From: an uncultured Lachnospiraceae bacterium
GTDB lineage: Bacteria; Bacillota; Clostridia; Lachnospirales; Lachnospiraceae
NCBI GenBank assembly: GCA_910586005.1
Contig: CAJUHG010000019.1
Location: 18,595-41,256, forward strand
Reading direction: 5' to 3'
DNA: 22,662 bases
A model generated the notes under the pieces. It had not been told where the DNA came from. It was given only the letters and a program-made list of their open reading frames with translations, and did no database searches. Below, piece by piece: positions 6,294 through 13,414 of this stretch. How positions within the stretch are numbered: position 1 is the stretch's first letter; each line of letters opens with the position of its first letter. The position numbers and the translations under genes were made by a program.

Positions 6294-6659
6294 TTGAATT
6301 TTGAAGCCGTTATTTTAGAAAATGTGGGGAAAGATATTTATATTGGAATTGAAATCCTAGAGCATTGTAAGAGAAAAGAAATGATTCTTAAAAATTATTT
6401 CATTGCTACATCAGAAGGAAGAAAATATTCAGGAGAAGATACAGCATTTCTTTTTTCAAAACAGACACCAAATAAAGGATTAAAAATAGCAATGAAAGCA
6501 CAAATAGAGAGATGGTGTCGTCTTTTTGATATGATAGATATTGAGGCTAAATATCAAAAGTATTTCTATCATATTTATATTATGAATTGTATTAGTATTC
6601 AGAACAGTTGTTTATTTATGAATAAACAACAAGTTAGTAGTGAATGGAAGAAAATTTAA
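6294..6659 (+). CDS. Unknown 121-residue protein, probably SOS-inducible
   Basis: I choose the TTG at 6294: GGGAGGG lies 7 bases upstream, and this start is downstream of the promoter's expected transcription start at about 6263. The in-frame TTG at 6228 lies in the promoter itself; the ATG at 6270 has no good ribosome site. The resulting protein (MNFEAVILENVGKDIYIGIE...) has 121 residues. It is soluble-looking, mixed alpha/beta in the first half and helical around IAMKAQIERWCRLFDMIDIEA. It has no membrane segment, signal peptide or known motif, and I do not recognise the family. The setting (SOS-like box, consensus promoter, directly after the recombinase-fold gene) suggests a damage-induced factor, for example an antirepressor of its neighbour. 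That is a hypothesis. A perfect 10-bp hairpin lies near its 3' end. Confidence 0.7.
   Translation: MNFEAVILENVGKDIYIGIEILEHCKRKEMILKNYFIATSEGRKYSGEDTAFLFSKQTPNKGLKIAMKAQIERWCRLFDMIDIEAKYQKYFYHIYIMNCISIQNSCLFMNKQQVSSEWKKI
6607..6630 (+). repeat. Hairpin inside the 3' end of the SOS-linked gene
   Basis: GTTGTTTATT (6607-6616) and AATAAACAAC (6621-6630) are perfect inverted arms around the loop TATG, all inside coding sequence. No T-run follows, so it is not a standard terminator; it might stabilise the mRNA 3' end or be chance. Confidence 0.4.
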
Positions 6660-6683
6660 AAGTGAATCAAAAGGGAAATATTG

Positions 6684-6712
6684 TTTACAGATATTTTAAA
6701 TTGTGCTATGAT
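6684..6712 (+). promoter_or_regulatory. Extended -10 promoter before the tandem repeats
   Basis: TTTACA (6684-6689), a 17-base spacer, and TATGAT (6707-6712) preceded by TGC, an extended -10. Transcription would start near 6719, inside the first copy of the 20-bp repeat. Confidence 0.55.
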
Positions 6713-6714
6713 AA

Positions 6715-6805
6715 TTAAAAAGTGATAACTGTTAGAAAAAGATTAGATAATCTACTGTGATTTCAGAAGAAAGTATTTATAATAGTTAAAAAGTGATAAC
6801 TGTTA
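6715..6805 (+). repeat. Duplicated 20-bp repeat, each copy 2 bases after a -10 box
   Basis: TTAAAAAGTGATAACTGTTA occurs at 6715-6734 and 6786-6805, identical, 71 bases apart. Each copy starts two bases after a -10-like hexamer (TATGAT at 6707-6712, TATAAT at 6778-6783), so the -10 boxes are also exactly 71 bases apart. The second unit lacks a good -35 (CTGTGA at 17 bases). The core TAACTGTTA is palindromic around its central base. This looks like a tandem promoter-operator unit, with the repeat placed over the transcription start as a repressor site would be. Confidence 0.65.
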
Positions 6806-6847
6806 TAGAAAGATTTTAAGCAGTTACAAGAATTTAAAAGAAATGAG

Positions 6848-6964
6848 ATGAGAAAGATGGTTATATTAATTGGAGGCGTAGTTTTAATTGCAGTGATTAT
6901 TGCTGTGGTGGCATCTGTGGCTGGTGCAGTTGCTGGAGTTGTGGATGAAGAGAGTGAAGATTAG
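6848..6964 (+). CDS. Possible 38-residue single-span membrane peptide
   Basis: An ATG at 6848 opens a 38-codon frame: MRKMVILIGGVVLIAVIIAV and so on, ending in the acidic tail DEESED. Residues 5-32 form an unbroken hydrophobic stretch with small residues (Gly, Ala) at helix-packing spacings, a composition hard to get by chance. It lies downstream of the tandem promoter-repeat unit and upstream of a hairpin terminator, which supports a real transcript. Against it, the ribosome site is weak (GAAATGAG or GATGAGAAAG, depending on whether M1 or M4 is used). Small membrane peptides of this kind include type I toxins, holin-like peptides and regulators. The acidic tail differs from the basic tails common in type I toxins. 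Function unknown. Confidence 0.5.
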   Translation: MRKMVILIGGVVLIAVIIAVVASVAGAVAGVVDEESED

Positions 6965-7017
6965 GAAAATTGGAATACTACATTGGAAAAGTAAAGTAAT
7001 TTAAAATATTAGAATAG

Positions 7018-7080
7018 GGAAATTATCATTATGCCAATTTGTACTGAAAAGTGCTTTTTTATAATGGTAATTTTCTTTTT
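7018..7080 (+). terminator. Hairpin terminator after the small membrane peptide
   Basis: Bases 7018-7032 pair with 7061-7075 over 15 positions including two G-T pairs, followed by TTTTT. Nested inside is GTACT-GAAA-AGTGC (7041-7054), a short stem with a GAAA loop and its own run of six T. Either could end transcripts from the tandem promoter unit. Confidence 0.6.
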
Positions 7081-7083
7081 ATT

Positions 7084-7110
7084 ATTATAAAAGTTTTTGA
7101 CTTTTATAAT
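7084..7110. repeat. Perfect 10-bp A/T hairpin
   Basis: ATTATAAAAG (7084-7093) and CTTTTATAAT (7101-7110) are perfect inverted arms around TTTTTGA. It directly follows the terminator hairpin and may be part of a double terminator or an A/T-rich operator. The 7111-7369 remainder holds the cre-like site, a possible chemoreceptor promoter, and otherwise nothing I can name. Confidence 0.4.
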
Positions 7111-7188
7111 CTTTCTATGAAAGTGTGATAGATTGGATAGGGATATTTACTATGAAATATATACATTTGTGAAAAAGGAATGATTGTG

Positions 7189-7202
7189 TGAAAGCGATTT
7201 CA
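7189..7202 (+). promoter_or_regulatory. cre: cre-like site (CcpA catabolite control)
   Basis: TGAAAGCGATTTCA fits the cre consensus WTGNAANCGNWNNCW in its core, and its flanks extend the dyad to TGTGAAA-GCGA-TTTCACA (7187-7204). It lies about 168 bases upstream of the chemoreceptor start and about 140 upstream of the likeliest -10, so either another promoter is used or CcpA acts at a distance. Fit judged by eye. Confidence 0.5.
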
Positions 7203-7327
7203 CATAGCAAAGTATAGAAGTGATTTAAGATTGAGAAGCTAGAAGAAATAATTTGAATTACCCACTTTGTTATAGGATTAGGATATCAAAAGGGCTATAT
7301 TTTCTTTGAAAGTCAATTTTCCTAATC

Positions 7328-7336
7328 TGGTATAGT
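7328..7336 (+). promoter_or_regulatory. Extended -10 of the chemoreceptor promoter, tentative
   Basis: TGGTATAGT is an extended -10 element; TTGAAA at 7306-7311 is a possible -35 but at 19 bases. Eight-base inverted arms (7276-7283 and 7320-7327) bracket the -35 region and end right before the TG, so a regulator could act here. No SigD-type (flagellar) promoter was seen. Confidence 0.35.
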
Positions 7337-7369
7337 TTATTTAAAATCTTAAATTAGGAGGTAAAAGAG

Positions 7370-8809
7370 ATGAATGGGAATAAAAAACACAGGTTGATTT
7401 TGCAAGAATTAAGTACAATGAAACCAATTACAAATAGTAAAGAGGTAGATGCTCTCCTAATACAGAAGCGTCTTACAAATGGAAGAAATGGTTTTGAAGA
7501 TGTTTTAAAAGGATTATTAGAATCTTTAACAAGAATAAGCGCTCTTGATTTATCTATGGAAGATAGCTCTAATGTATTGACACAGATTAGTCAAAAACTT
7601 TTTGAGACTGCTGAAAATATTCAAAAAGCAGTCTCAATCACAAAAGAAAATACACAAGAAGTAGTAGCTGCTCATGAAGAACTTACAGGAACTATGCAGC
7701 AAATGTCAGCAGAATCAGAAGAAATATTAAAAGAGATTGCGGAAAGTGAGCAGCAGCTAAAAGGTGTAAAAAAGATTTCAGATAAAACTATGGAAAATTC
7801 TATAGAAATGAAAACAAATATGGAACAGCTTGTGACAGTAATTGCACATATGAATGAAGTCATTGAAGAAATTAATGGGATTTCAGAGCAAACAAATTTA
7901 CTTGCTCTAAATGCTAGTATTGAAGCTGCAAGAGCTGGTGAGGCTGGAAGAGGTTTTGCAATTGTTGCAGATGAGATTCGGAAGCTTGCAGAAGAGACAA
8001 AAGGATTGAATACAGATATGGAAAAATTTGTAGAAAGTGTTCGAAAGGCTTCTAAGGAAAGTTCTAATAGTATTGAACAGACAGTTGATAACTTCAAGCT
8101 TATTGATAAAGGTTTAGAATTTGTAATAAAAGGAAATGAAAATAATAAGCGTAGTGTCCATCATATTGTAGAGGCGCTAACAACTTTCTCAGCATCTAGT
8201 GAAGAGATTTTAGGTTCTGTACAAGAATTAGAAGAACAATTTCATAGTATACATGATGAAAGTATAGATTTAAAAGAACAAGCAGAATCTTTGCGTCAAT
8301 CTAGCAATGCATTACATGAAACTATTAAACCAGTGACTATGATTGAGAAAAAAATGGATAGTATGATAAAACAGATGGGAAGTATATCAGAAGATCCATT
8401 TTATATGATAGATAATCAAATATTTATAGATGTGATAAAAAAGTCTATTGTTGCCCATGAGAATTGGGTGAATGTGTTAGCAGATATTGTAGAAAAAGAA
8501 AAAGTAAAACCAATTCAAACAGATGCATCAAAGTGTGGATTTGGTCATTTTTATTACTCTTTGTCTCCTAAAAATCCTCAAATAAGAGAAATATGGAAGA
8601 ATATTGATCCAAAACATAAACAACTTCATGGATATGGAAATTCAGCAATTCAAGCAATTTGGGATGGAGAACATAAGGTAGCTCAAAGAGAACTAGAACA
8701 GGCGAAAAATATTTCTAGAGAATTAATTGGAGAATTTGAAAAGATTATAGATTTGACAGTTCATCTAGAACAAGAAGGAAAAAAGGTTTTTGAAGAAATG
8801 GAGATTTGA
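7370..8809 (+). CDS. Cytoplasmic methyl-accepting chemotaxis protein with C-terminal CZB zinc domain
   Basis: The 479-residue protein starts at an ATG with AGGAGG 9 bases upstream. No membrane segment or signal peptide is present, so it is a soluble receptor. Residues about 60-330 form the long alpha-helical signalling domain; the hairpin tip that binds CheA/CheW is at about 164-201 (EEINGISEQTNLLALNASIE, then AARAGEAGRGFAIVADEIR). The C-terminus (about 352-435) is a chemoreceptor zinc-binding domain: H363, C389 in KCGFGHFYY, H416 and H420 are the four expected zinc ligands, with W366 in the usual HxxW. CZB domains sense zinc or oxidants such as hypochlorite in characterised proteins. No CheA, CheW or flagellar gene is in the window. 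The downstream DUF512 gene starts within a few bases of this stop, so the two are probably co-transcribed. A cre-like site upstream hints at carbon control. Confidence 0.93.
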   Translation: MNGNKKHRLILQELSTMKPITNSKEVDALLIQKRLTNGRNGFEDVLKGLLESLTRISALDLSMEDSSNVLTQISQKLFETAENIQKAVSITKENTQEVVAAHEELTGTMQQMSAESEEILKEIAESEQQLKGVKKISDKTMENSIEMKTNMEQLVTVIAHMNEVIEEINGISEQTNLLALNASIEAARAGEAGRGFAIVADEIRKLAEETKGLNTDMEKFVESVRKASKESSNSIEQTVDNFKLIDKGLEFVIKGNENNKRSVHHIVEALTTFSASSEEILGSVQELEEQFHSIHDESIDLKEQAESLRQSSNALHETIKPVTMIEKKMDSMIKQMGSISEDPFYMIDNQIFIDVIKKSIVAHENWVNVLADIVEKEKVKPIQTDASKCGFGHFYYSLSPKNPQIREIWKNIDPKHKQLHGYGNSAIQAIWDGEHKVAQRELEQAKNISRELIGEFEKIIDLTVHLEQEGKKVFEEMEI

Positions 8810-8811
8810 TT

Positions 8812-10143
8812 TTGAAGGAACATATGATATATAAAGTCCAACCAGGAAGTATTGCGGATGAGTTGGAAGTAGAACCTTTGGATGTACTTATATCAGTAAA
8901 TGGAAATGAAATAGAGGATGTGTTTGACTACCATTATTATACCAATGAAGAATATCTTACTGTGGTGATTCGTAAAAGAAATGGTGAGGAATGGGAATTA
9001 GAGATTGAAAAAGAGTATGAAGAAGATTTGGGAATTGAATTTGAAAATGGTTTGATGGACAATTATAAATCCTGTCATAATAAATGCATTTTCTGTTTTA
9101 TTGATCAGATGCCAAAAGGCATGAGAGATACTTTATATTTTAAAGACGATGATTCGCGCCTTTCTTTTTTACAGGGAAATTATGTGACTCTTACTAATAT
9201 GAAGGAACATGATTTAGAGCGGATTATACAATATAAACTTGGTCCTATCAATATATCTGTACAAACCACCAATCCAAAATTACGGTGTAAAATGTTGAAT
9301 AACCGTTTTGCAGGTGAGGTATTGAGGAAGATAGATACACTTTATAAAGCAGGAATACCAATGAATGGACAAATTGTTCTTTGTAAGGGAGTGAATGATG
9401 GGGAAGAACTTTCTAGAAGTATTACCGATTTAATGAAATATATGCCTATTATGGAAAGTGTATCTGTAGTTCCAGTAGGATTAAGTAAATATAGAGAAGG
9501 TTTGTATCCGCTAGAACCTTTTACAAAAGAGGATGCTAAAAATGTACTTGCAATGATACATCAATATCAGGAAATATGCTTAAAAACCTGTGGATTACAT
9601 TTTATTCATGCTAGTGATGAATGGTATTTACTTGCTGAACAAGAACTTCCAAAAGAAGAAAGTTATGATGGTTATCTTCAATTAGAAAATGGAGTAGGGA
9701 TGTTACGATTATTGAAAACAGAATTTGAAGAAGCCCTTATGGAGGTTATCAAAGACCAAAATATAAAAGAGGATAGAGAAAACAATTGTTTAAAGAAAAT
9801 TACAATTGCCACAGGTGTATTAGCAGCGCCCTCTTTGCAGGAACTTGCCGAAGATTTTATGAAAGTTTTTCCAATGACAAAAATACAGGTAATTCCCATT
9901 ATTAATCATTTTTTTGGACAACAAATTACGGTTTCTGGTCTTTTAACAGGACAAGATATTATATCACAGTTAAAAGAGATAGATTTAGGAGATAAATTGC
10001 TTTTGCCTTGTAATCTGTTGCGTAGTGGAGAAGAAGTATTTTTAGATGATATTACTTTAGAACAAGTGGAAAATGCTTTACAAGTGAAGATAGATATTGT
10101 AAAATCAAGCGGACAGGATTTAATATCCAGTTTTATGAGATAA
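8812..10143 (+). CDS. DUF512 protein: PDZ-like domain plus radical-SAM-type Fe-S core
   Basis: I prefer the TTG at 8812 (443 residues): GGAGA of the upstream gene's last codons lies 7 bases before it, and MKEHMIYKVQPGSIA fits how family members begin. TTG 8806 and ATG 8824 are alternatives. Residues about 8-60 are PDZ-like (VQPGSIADEL, then DVLISVNGNEI). C88, C92 and C95 (SCHNKCIFCFID) have the CxxxCxxC spacing of a radical-SAM 4Fe-4S cluster, followed by QMPKGMRDTLYFKDDDSRLS and a TIM-barrel-like middle, then the C-terminal DUF512 region (IATGVLAAPSLQELAEDF, then GQQITVSGLLTGQDI). The family is widespread in Clostridia, often next to der as here. Its reaction is unknown to me. It is 2 bases past the chemoreceptor stop and 46 bases before der. 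Confidence 0.9.
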   Translation: MKEHMIYKVQPGSIADELEVEPLDVLISVNGNEIEDVFDYHYYTNEEYLTVVIRKRNGEEWELEIEKEYEEDLGIEFENGLMDNYKSCHNKCIFCFIDQMPKGMRDTLYFKDDDSRLSFLQGNYVTLTNMKEHDLERIIQYKLGPINISVQTTNPKLRCKMLNNRFAGEVLRKIDTLYKAGIPMNGQIVLCKGVNDGEELSRSITDLMKYMPIMESVSVVPVGLSKYREGLYPLEPFTKEDAKNVLAMIHQYQEICLKTCGLHFIHASDEWYLLAEQELPKEESYDGYLQLENGVGMLRLLKTEFEEALMEVIKDQNIKEDRENNCLKKITIATGVLAAPSLQELAEDFMKVFPMTKIQVIPIINHFFGQQITVSGLLTGQDIISQLKEIDLGDKLLLPCNLLRSGEEVFLDDITLEQVENALQVKIDIVKSSGQDLISSFMR

Positions 10144-10189
10144 ATTTAAAATCATTGCTCACAGGAATTAAATTAAGAAAGGAAAAAGA

Positions 10190-11512
10190 ATGAGTAAACA
10201 AGTAGTTGCAATTGTAGGACGACCAAATGTAGGAAAGTCCACATTGTTTAATGTGCTAGCAGGAGAGCGTATTTCCATTGTACAAGACACGCCAGGAGTT
10301 ACAAGAGATAGAATTTATGCAGATGTGACTTGGTTAAATACAGTATTTACCTTAATTGATACAGGTGGTATTGAACCAGAGAGCAAAGATATTATTTTAT
10401 CTCAGATGAGAGAACAGGCTCAGATTGCCATTGATACAGCAGATGTGATTATCTTTATTACTGATGTGCGTCAAGGATTAGTAGATGCAGATTCTAAAGT
10501 AGCAGATATGTTGCGGCGCTCGAAAAAACCCGTAGTACTTGTGGTGAATAAAGTAGATAGTTTTGAAAAGTTTATGACAGATGTATATGAGTTTTATAAT
10601 TTAGGAATTGGAGATCCGATTCCCATTTCTGCAGCTTCTAGGTTAGGAATTGGAGATATGTTAGAAGAAGTGGTAAAGCATTTTCCAGAAGATATAAAAG
10701 AAGAGTTAGAGGATGATAGACCAAAGATTGCAATTGTGGGGAAACCAAATGTAGGGAAATCTTCTTTAATTAACCATCTATTAGGGGAAGAGAGAGTTAT
10801 TGTATCAGATATTGCAGGTACTACTAGGGATGCAATTGATACAGAAATTACATGGCAAGGGACACAATATATTTTTATTGATACAGCAGGTCTTAGAAGA
10901 AAAAGTAAAATTAAAGAAGAATTGGAACGATTTAGTATTATACGTGCGGTAACTGCTGTAGAACGGGCAGATGTCGTAGTGGTTATGATTGATGCCACAG
11001 AGGGAATAACAGAACAAGATGCCAAAATTGCAGGAATTGCTCATGAAAGAGGAAAAGGAATTATTATTGCAGTTAATAAGTGGGATGCAATTGAGAAAGA
11101 TGATAAAACTATTTATAGGCATACGGAGCGAATACGTGAGATTTTGAGTTTTATGCCATATGCAGAAATCTTGTTTATTTCTGCAAAAACAGGGCAACGT
11201 ACAAAAAAGTTATTTGATATCATTGATGTAGTATTAGAAAATAATTCTTTGCGAATAGCAACAGGGGTGTTAAATGAAATTATGTCAGAAGCTGTGGCAA
11301 TGCAACAGCCTCCGTCAGACAAAGGTAAGCGATTAAAATTGTATTATATTACACAAGTAGCAGTGAAACCACCTACATTTGTTATTTTTGTCAATGATAA
11401 AGAATTGATGCATTTTTCCTATACCAGATATTTAGAAAATCGTATCAGAGATGCTTTTGGATTTCAGGGAACCTCGTTAAAATTTATTATACGAGAAAGA
11501 AGGGAAGGATAA
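10190..11512 (+). CDS. der: GTPase Der (EngA), ribosome assembly factor
   Basis: The 440-residue length is typical of the family, which is unique in carrying two GTPase domains in tandem. Domain 1: GRPNVGKS (10-17), DTGG (57-60), NKVD (120-123). Domain 2: GKPNVGKS (184-191), DTAG (231-234), NKWD (296-299). The C-terminal KH-like domain (about 355-440) includes the conserved KLYYITQVAVKPPTFVIFVN and ends with a short basic tail (FIIRERREG). Der binds the 50S subunit and is essential for its late assembly. The ATG has a purine-rich AAAGGAAAAAG ribosome site. plsY follows one base after the stop, so the two are co-transcribed and probably translationally coupled, an order common in Firmicutes. 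Confidence 0.97.
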   Translation: MSKQVVAIVGRPNVGKSTLFNVLAGERISIVQDTPGVTRDRIYADVTWLNTVFTLIDTGGIEPESKDIILSQMREQAQIAIDTADVIIFITDVRQGLVDADSKVADMLRRSKKPVVLVVNKVDSFEKFMTDVYEFYNLGIGDPIPISAASRLGIGDMLEEVVKHFPEDIKEELEDDRPKIAIVGKPNVGKSSLINHLLGEERVIVSDIAGTTRDAIDTEITWQGTQYIFIDTAGLRRKSKIKEELERFSIIRAVTAVERADVVVVMIDATEGITEQDAKIAGIAHERGKGIIIAVNKWDAIEKDDKTIYRHTERIREILSFMPYAEILFISAKTGQRTKKLFDIIDVVLENNSLRIATGVLNEIMSEAVAMQQPPSDKGKRLKLYYITQVAVKPPTFVIFVNDKELMHFSYTRYLENRIRDAFGFQGTSLKFIIRERREG

Positions 11513-11513
11513 G

Positions 11514-12176
11514 ATGATGATAAACAGAGGCATTTGTATTATGATTGGCTATGTTTTAGGATTGTTTCAAACAGGTTATATTTATGGGAAACTTCATCAT
11601 ATTGATATTAGAGAATATGGAAGTGGAAATGCTGGAACTACCAATACTTTGCGTACTTTAGGATGGAAAGCAGGTTTGATTACGTTCTTAGGAGATTTAG
11701 GAAAAGCGATTCTTGCTATGGTAATTGCATGGTTGTTATTTCATGAACAATATCCCCAAGAAGTTAAATTATTAGAAATGTATGGTGGACTTGGAGCAGT
11801 TTTAGGACATAATTTTCCATTTTATATGAAATTTAAAGGTGGAAAGGGAATTGCTTGCACCGCAGGATTTATCCTTGCATTTTATCCACCAATGGCACCT
11901 GTTTGTCTGCTTATATTTATTCTTGCAGTTGCAATTACTAAATATGTATCACTTGGTTCTATTTTAGTTGCTATTAGTTTTTATATACAGTTAGTGATAT
12001 ATGGACAATTAGGATATTTGCAGGTAAAGTCATCTTTATTATTAGAGGTTTATATAGTTGGAGCAGTCTTTTCTATACTTGCCATTTGGAGACATAGAGC
12101 AAATATGAAACGTTTGTTAAGCGGTACAGAAAATAAATTTTCTGTTAGTAAATCGGGAAGTTTAAATAAAAAATAG
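11514..12176 (+). CDS. plsY: Glycerol-3-phosphate acyltransferase PlsY
   Basis: PlsY transfers an acyl group from acyl-phosphate to glycerol-3-phosphate, making lysophosphatidic acid, the first committed step of phospholipid synthesis, in the cytoplasmic membrane. The 220-residue protein has about five membrane segments and the three family motifs: YGSGNAGTTNTLRTLG (35-50), KFKGGKGIACTAG (about 104-116), and RHRANMKRLLSGTENKF near the C-terminus. Loop 1 has Thr where GATN is usual, a mild variation. The ATG at 11514 follows GGGAAGGATAAG; ATG 11517 is an alternative that would hardly change the protein. It is the last gene before a strong terminator; gpsA, which often follows plsY in Clostridia, is not here. 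Confidence 0.95.
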   Translation: MMINRGICIMIGYVLGLFQTGYIYGKLHHIDIREYGSGNAGTTNTLRTLGWKAGLITFLGDLGKAILAMVIAWLLFHEQYPQEVKLLEMYGGLGAVLGHNFPFYMKFKGGKGIACTAGFILAFYPPMAPVCLLIFILAVAITKYVSLGSILVAISFYIQLVIYGQLGYLQVKSSLLLEVYIVGAVFSILAIWRHRANMKRLLSGTENKFSVSKSGSLNKK

Positions 12177-12213
12177 TAAATATAAAGTTAAGGTGTTTTT
12201 GAAAGTTACAATC

Positions 12214-12248
12214 AGAGAATCCTGTTATCTAGGATTCTCTTTTTATTT
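12214..12248 (+). terminator. Intrinsic terminator of the der-plsY transcript
   Basis: AGAGAATCCT (12214-12223) and AGGATTCTCT (12231-12240) form a perfect 10-bp stem with loop GTTATCT, followed by TTTTATTT. It sits 38 bases after the plsY stop and closes the chemoreceptor-DUF512-der-plsY run. Confidence 0.9.
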
Positions 12249-12368
12249 ATGACAATAGAAAGTTGGCAAAGCGTGTTTTCTATTGTTTCATAGGAGAGAC
12301 TATATTACTATGAATTGTTAAAGTATATGCCTTTCGTATGAAATAAAAATATTATACACAGGGTCTGT

Positions 12369-12414
12369 CTAAGCGAAGCGAGGGTACGCGTGCTAGAAGA
12401 AGAATGCCGCTTAG
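12369..12414 (+). repeat. GC-rich stem with a long loop before the kinase gene
   Basis: CTAAGCG (12369-12375) pairs perfectly with CGCTTAG (12408-12414), enclosing AAGCGAGGGTACGCGTGC and a purine stretch. This patch is much richer in G+C than the flanking DNA. It lies about 50-95 bases upstream of the chosen kinase start, so it may be a leader structure of the kinase mRNA or a small inserted repeat. Confidence 0.4.
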
Positions 12415-12463
12415 GTGGCTTTCCCAATTTGTTATATCAAAAGATATGAGAGGAGAAAATTTT

Positions 12464-13312
12464 TTGTTGGAACAAGGAACAATATTAGAAGGTCGCTATG
12501 AAATAAAAAGAAAATTAGGAGAAGGTGGTTTTTCTTATGTATATCTTGCATATGACAGAGAAAAAAGGCGAAATTGTGCTGTTAAGGAAATAACAAAATT
12601 ACATAATAAGTTAGCTTGTTACATGTCATATAAAGAAGTAACACTAATATGGAAATTACAATATCCTTATTTTCCAGAAATTGAAGAAATTATTGAAAAG
12701 GAACATGTAATTTACATTGTAATGGAATACTTAGAAGGAGAAACTTTAGATAAGATACTAAAAAGACTTGGTCCACAGTCTCAAACAGATGTAGTAAAAT
12801 GGTCAAGAGATTTATGTTTTCTATTAGAATATCTTCATAATTGTAATCCGCCTGTTATTTATAGAGATATGAAACCAGCAAATATTATGTTACAAACAAG
12901 TGGAAATTTAAGATTGATAGACTTTGGCGCAATTTGGGAAGGTGAAGTATATCCAGAACAAAATAGAATATCTTATGGAACTGGCATATGGCCATCTTTA
13001 GACGCCAAAGAGGATATAAACTTAGGAACAAAAGGATATGCGGCGCCAGAACAGTTTGAGGAAAAAGGAAAAATAGATGTCAGAACAGATATTTATGGTT
13101 TGGGTGTAACCATGTATCAATTATTAACAGGAAAAGATCCATGTCAATTTCCAAGTGAACAGTATAAGCTCAGATATTGGAATTGGAGATTGTCTAAAAA
13201 ATTAGAAAAAATTGTTTGGAAATGTACGCGTCTGAATCCAGAAGAGCGCTATCGTTCTTGTAAAGAATTAAGAGAAGATTTAGAAATTTTTGCAAAAAGC
13301 AAAAAGATGTGA
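12464..13312 (+). CDS. Short cytoplasmic Hanks-type Ser/Thr protein kinase
   Basis: I place the start at the TTG at 12464 (282 residues): AGGAGA lies 7 bases upstream, and the protein then starts MLEQGTILEGRYEIKRKLGE, as kinases of this group do. An ATG at 12404 falls in the GC-rich stem and lacks a ribosome site. Kinase motifs are complete: GEGGFSYVY loop (19-27), VAIK-type Lys41 (CAVKEI), YRDMKPAN with catalytic D135 and N140, DFG (153-155), and APE (194-196). Between DFG and APE are about 38 residues, longer than usual, with an insertion of about 15 (YPEQNRISYGTGIWPS). There is no transmembrane helix or PASTA domain and no phosphatase gene next door, unlike the PrkC/PrpC pair. Targets are unknown. 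A weak promoter (TTGTTA-16-TATGAA, 12315-12342) may drive it. Confidence 0.9.
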   Translation: MLEQGTILEGRYEIKRKLGEGGFSYVYLAYDREKRRNCAVKEITKLHNKLACYMSYKEVTLIWKLQYPYFPEIEEIIEKEHVIYIVMEYLEGETLDKILKRLGPQSQTDVVKWSRDLCFLLEYLHNCNPPVIYRDMKPANIMLQTSGNLRLIDFGAIWEGEVYPEQNRISYGTGIWPSLDAKEDINLGTKGYAAPEQFEEKGKIDVRTDIYGLGVTMYQLLTGKDPCQFPSEQYKLRYWNWRLSKKLEKIVWKCTRLNPEERYRSCKELREDLEIFAKSKKM

Positions 13313-13318
13313 TACAAT
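13290..13318 (+). promoter_or_regulatory. Promoter of the topoisomerase genes
   Basis: TTGCAA (13290-13295), a 17-base spacer and TACAAT (13313-13318) preceded by TGA, an extended -10. The -35 and spacer lie inside the last codons of the kinase gene. Transcription would start near 13325, giving a leader of about 90 bases. Confidence 0.65.
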
Positions 13319-13414
13319 AATCCAGTTAAAAAACAGAACATGTGTATCAATATTATTGTAATAAGTAAAAATTGTTAAGAAGTTATGGCGGGGAAAACGC
13401 CACTGGAGGTAAAA

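Noticed and set aside
720..6964. Intact prophage or integrative element
   Set aside because: No active integrase, structural, packaging or lysis gene and no attachment-site duplication were found inside the window. A reduced remnant remains possible.
13335..13348. Second LexA-like box (AGAACATGTGTATC) downstream of the topoisomerase promoter
   Set aside because: It matches 12 of 14 consensus positions, but two of the eight core half-site bases are wrong (GTAT for GTTC), so a functional site is unlikely without other support.
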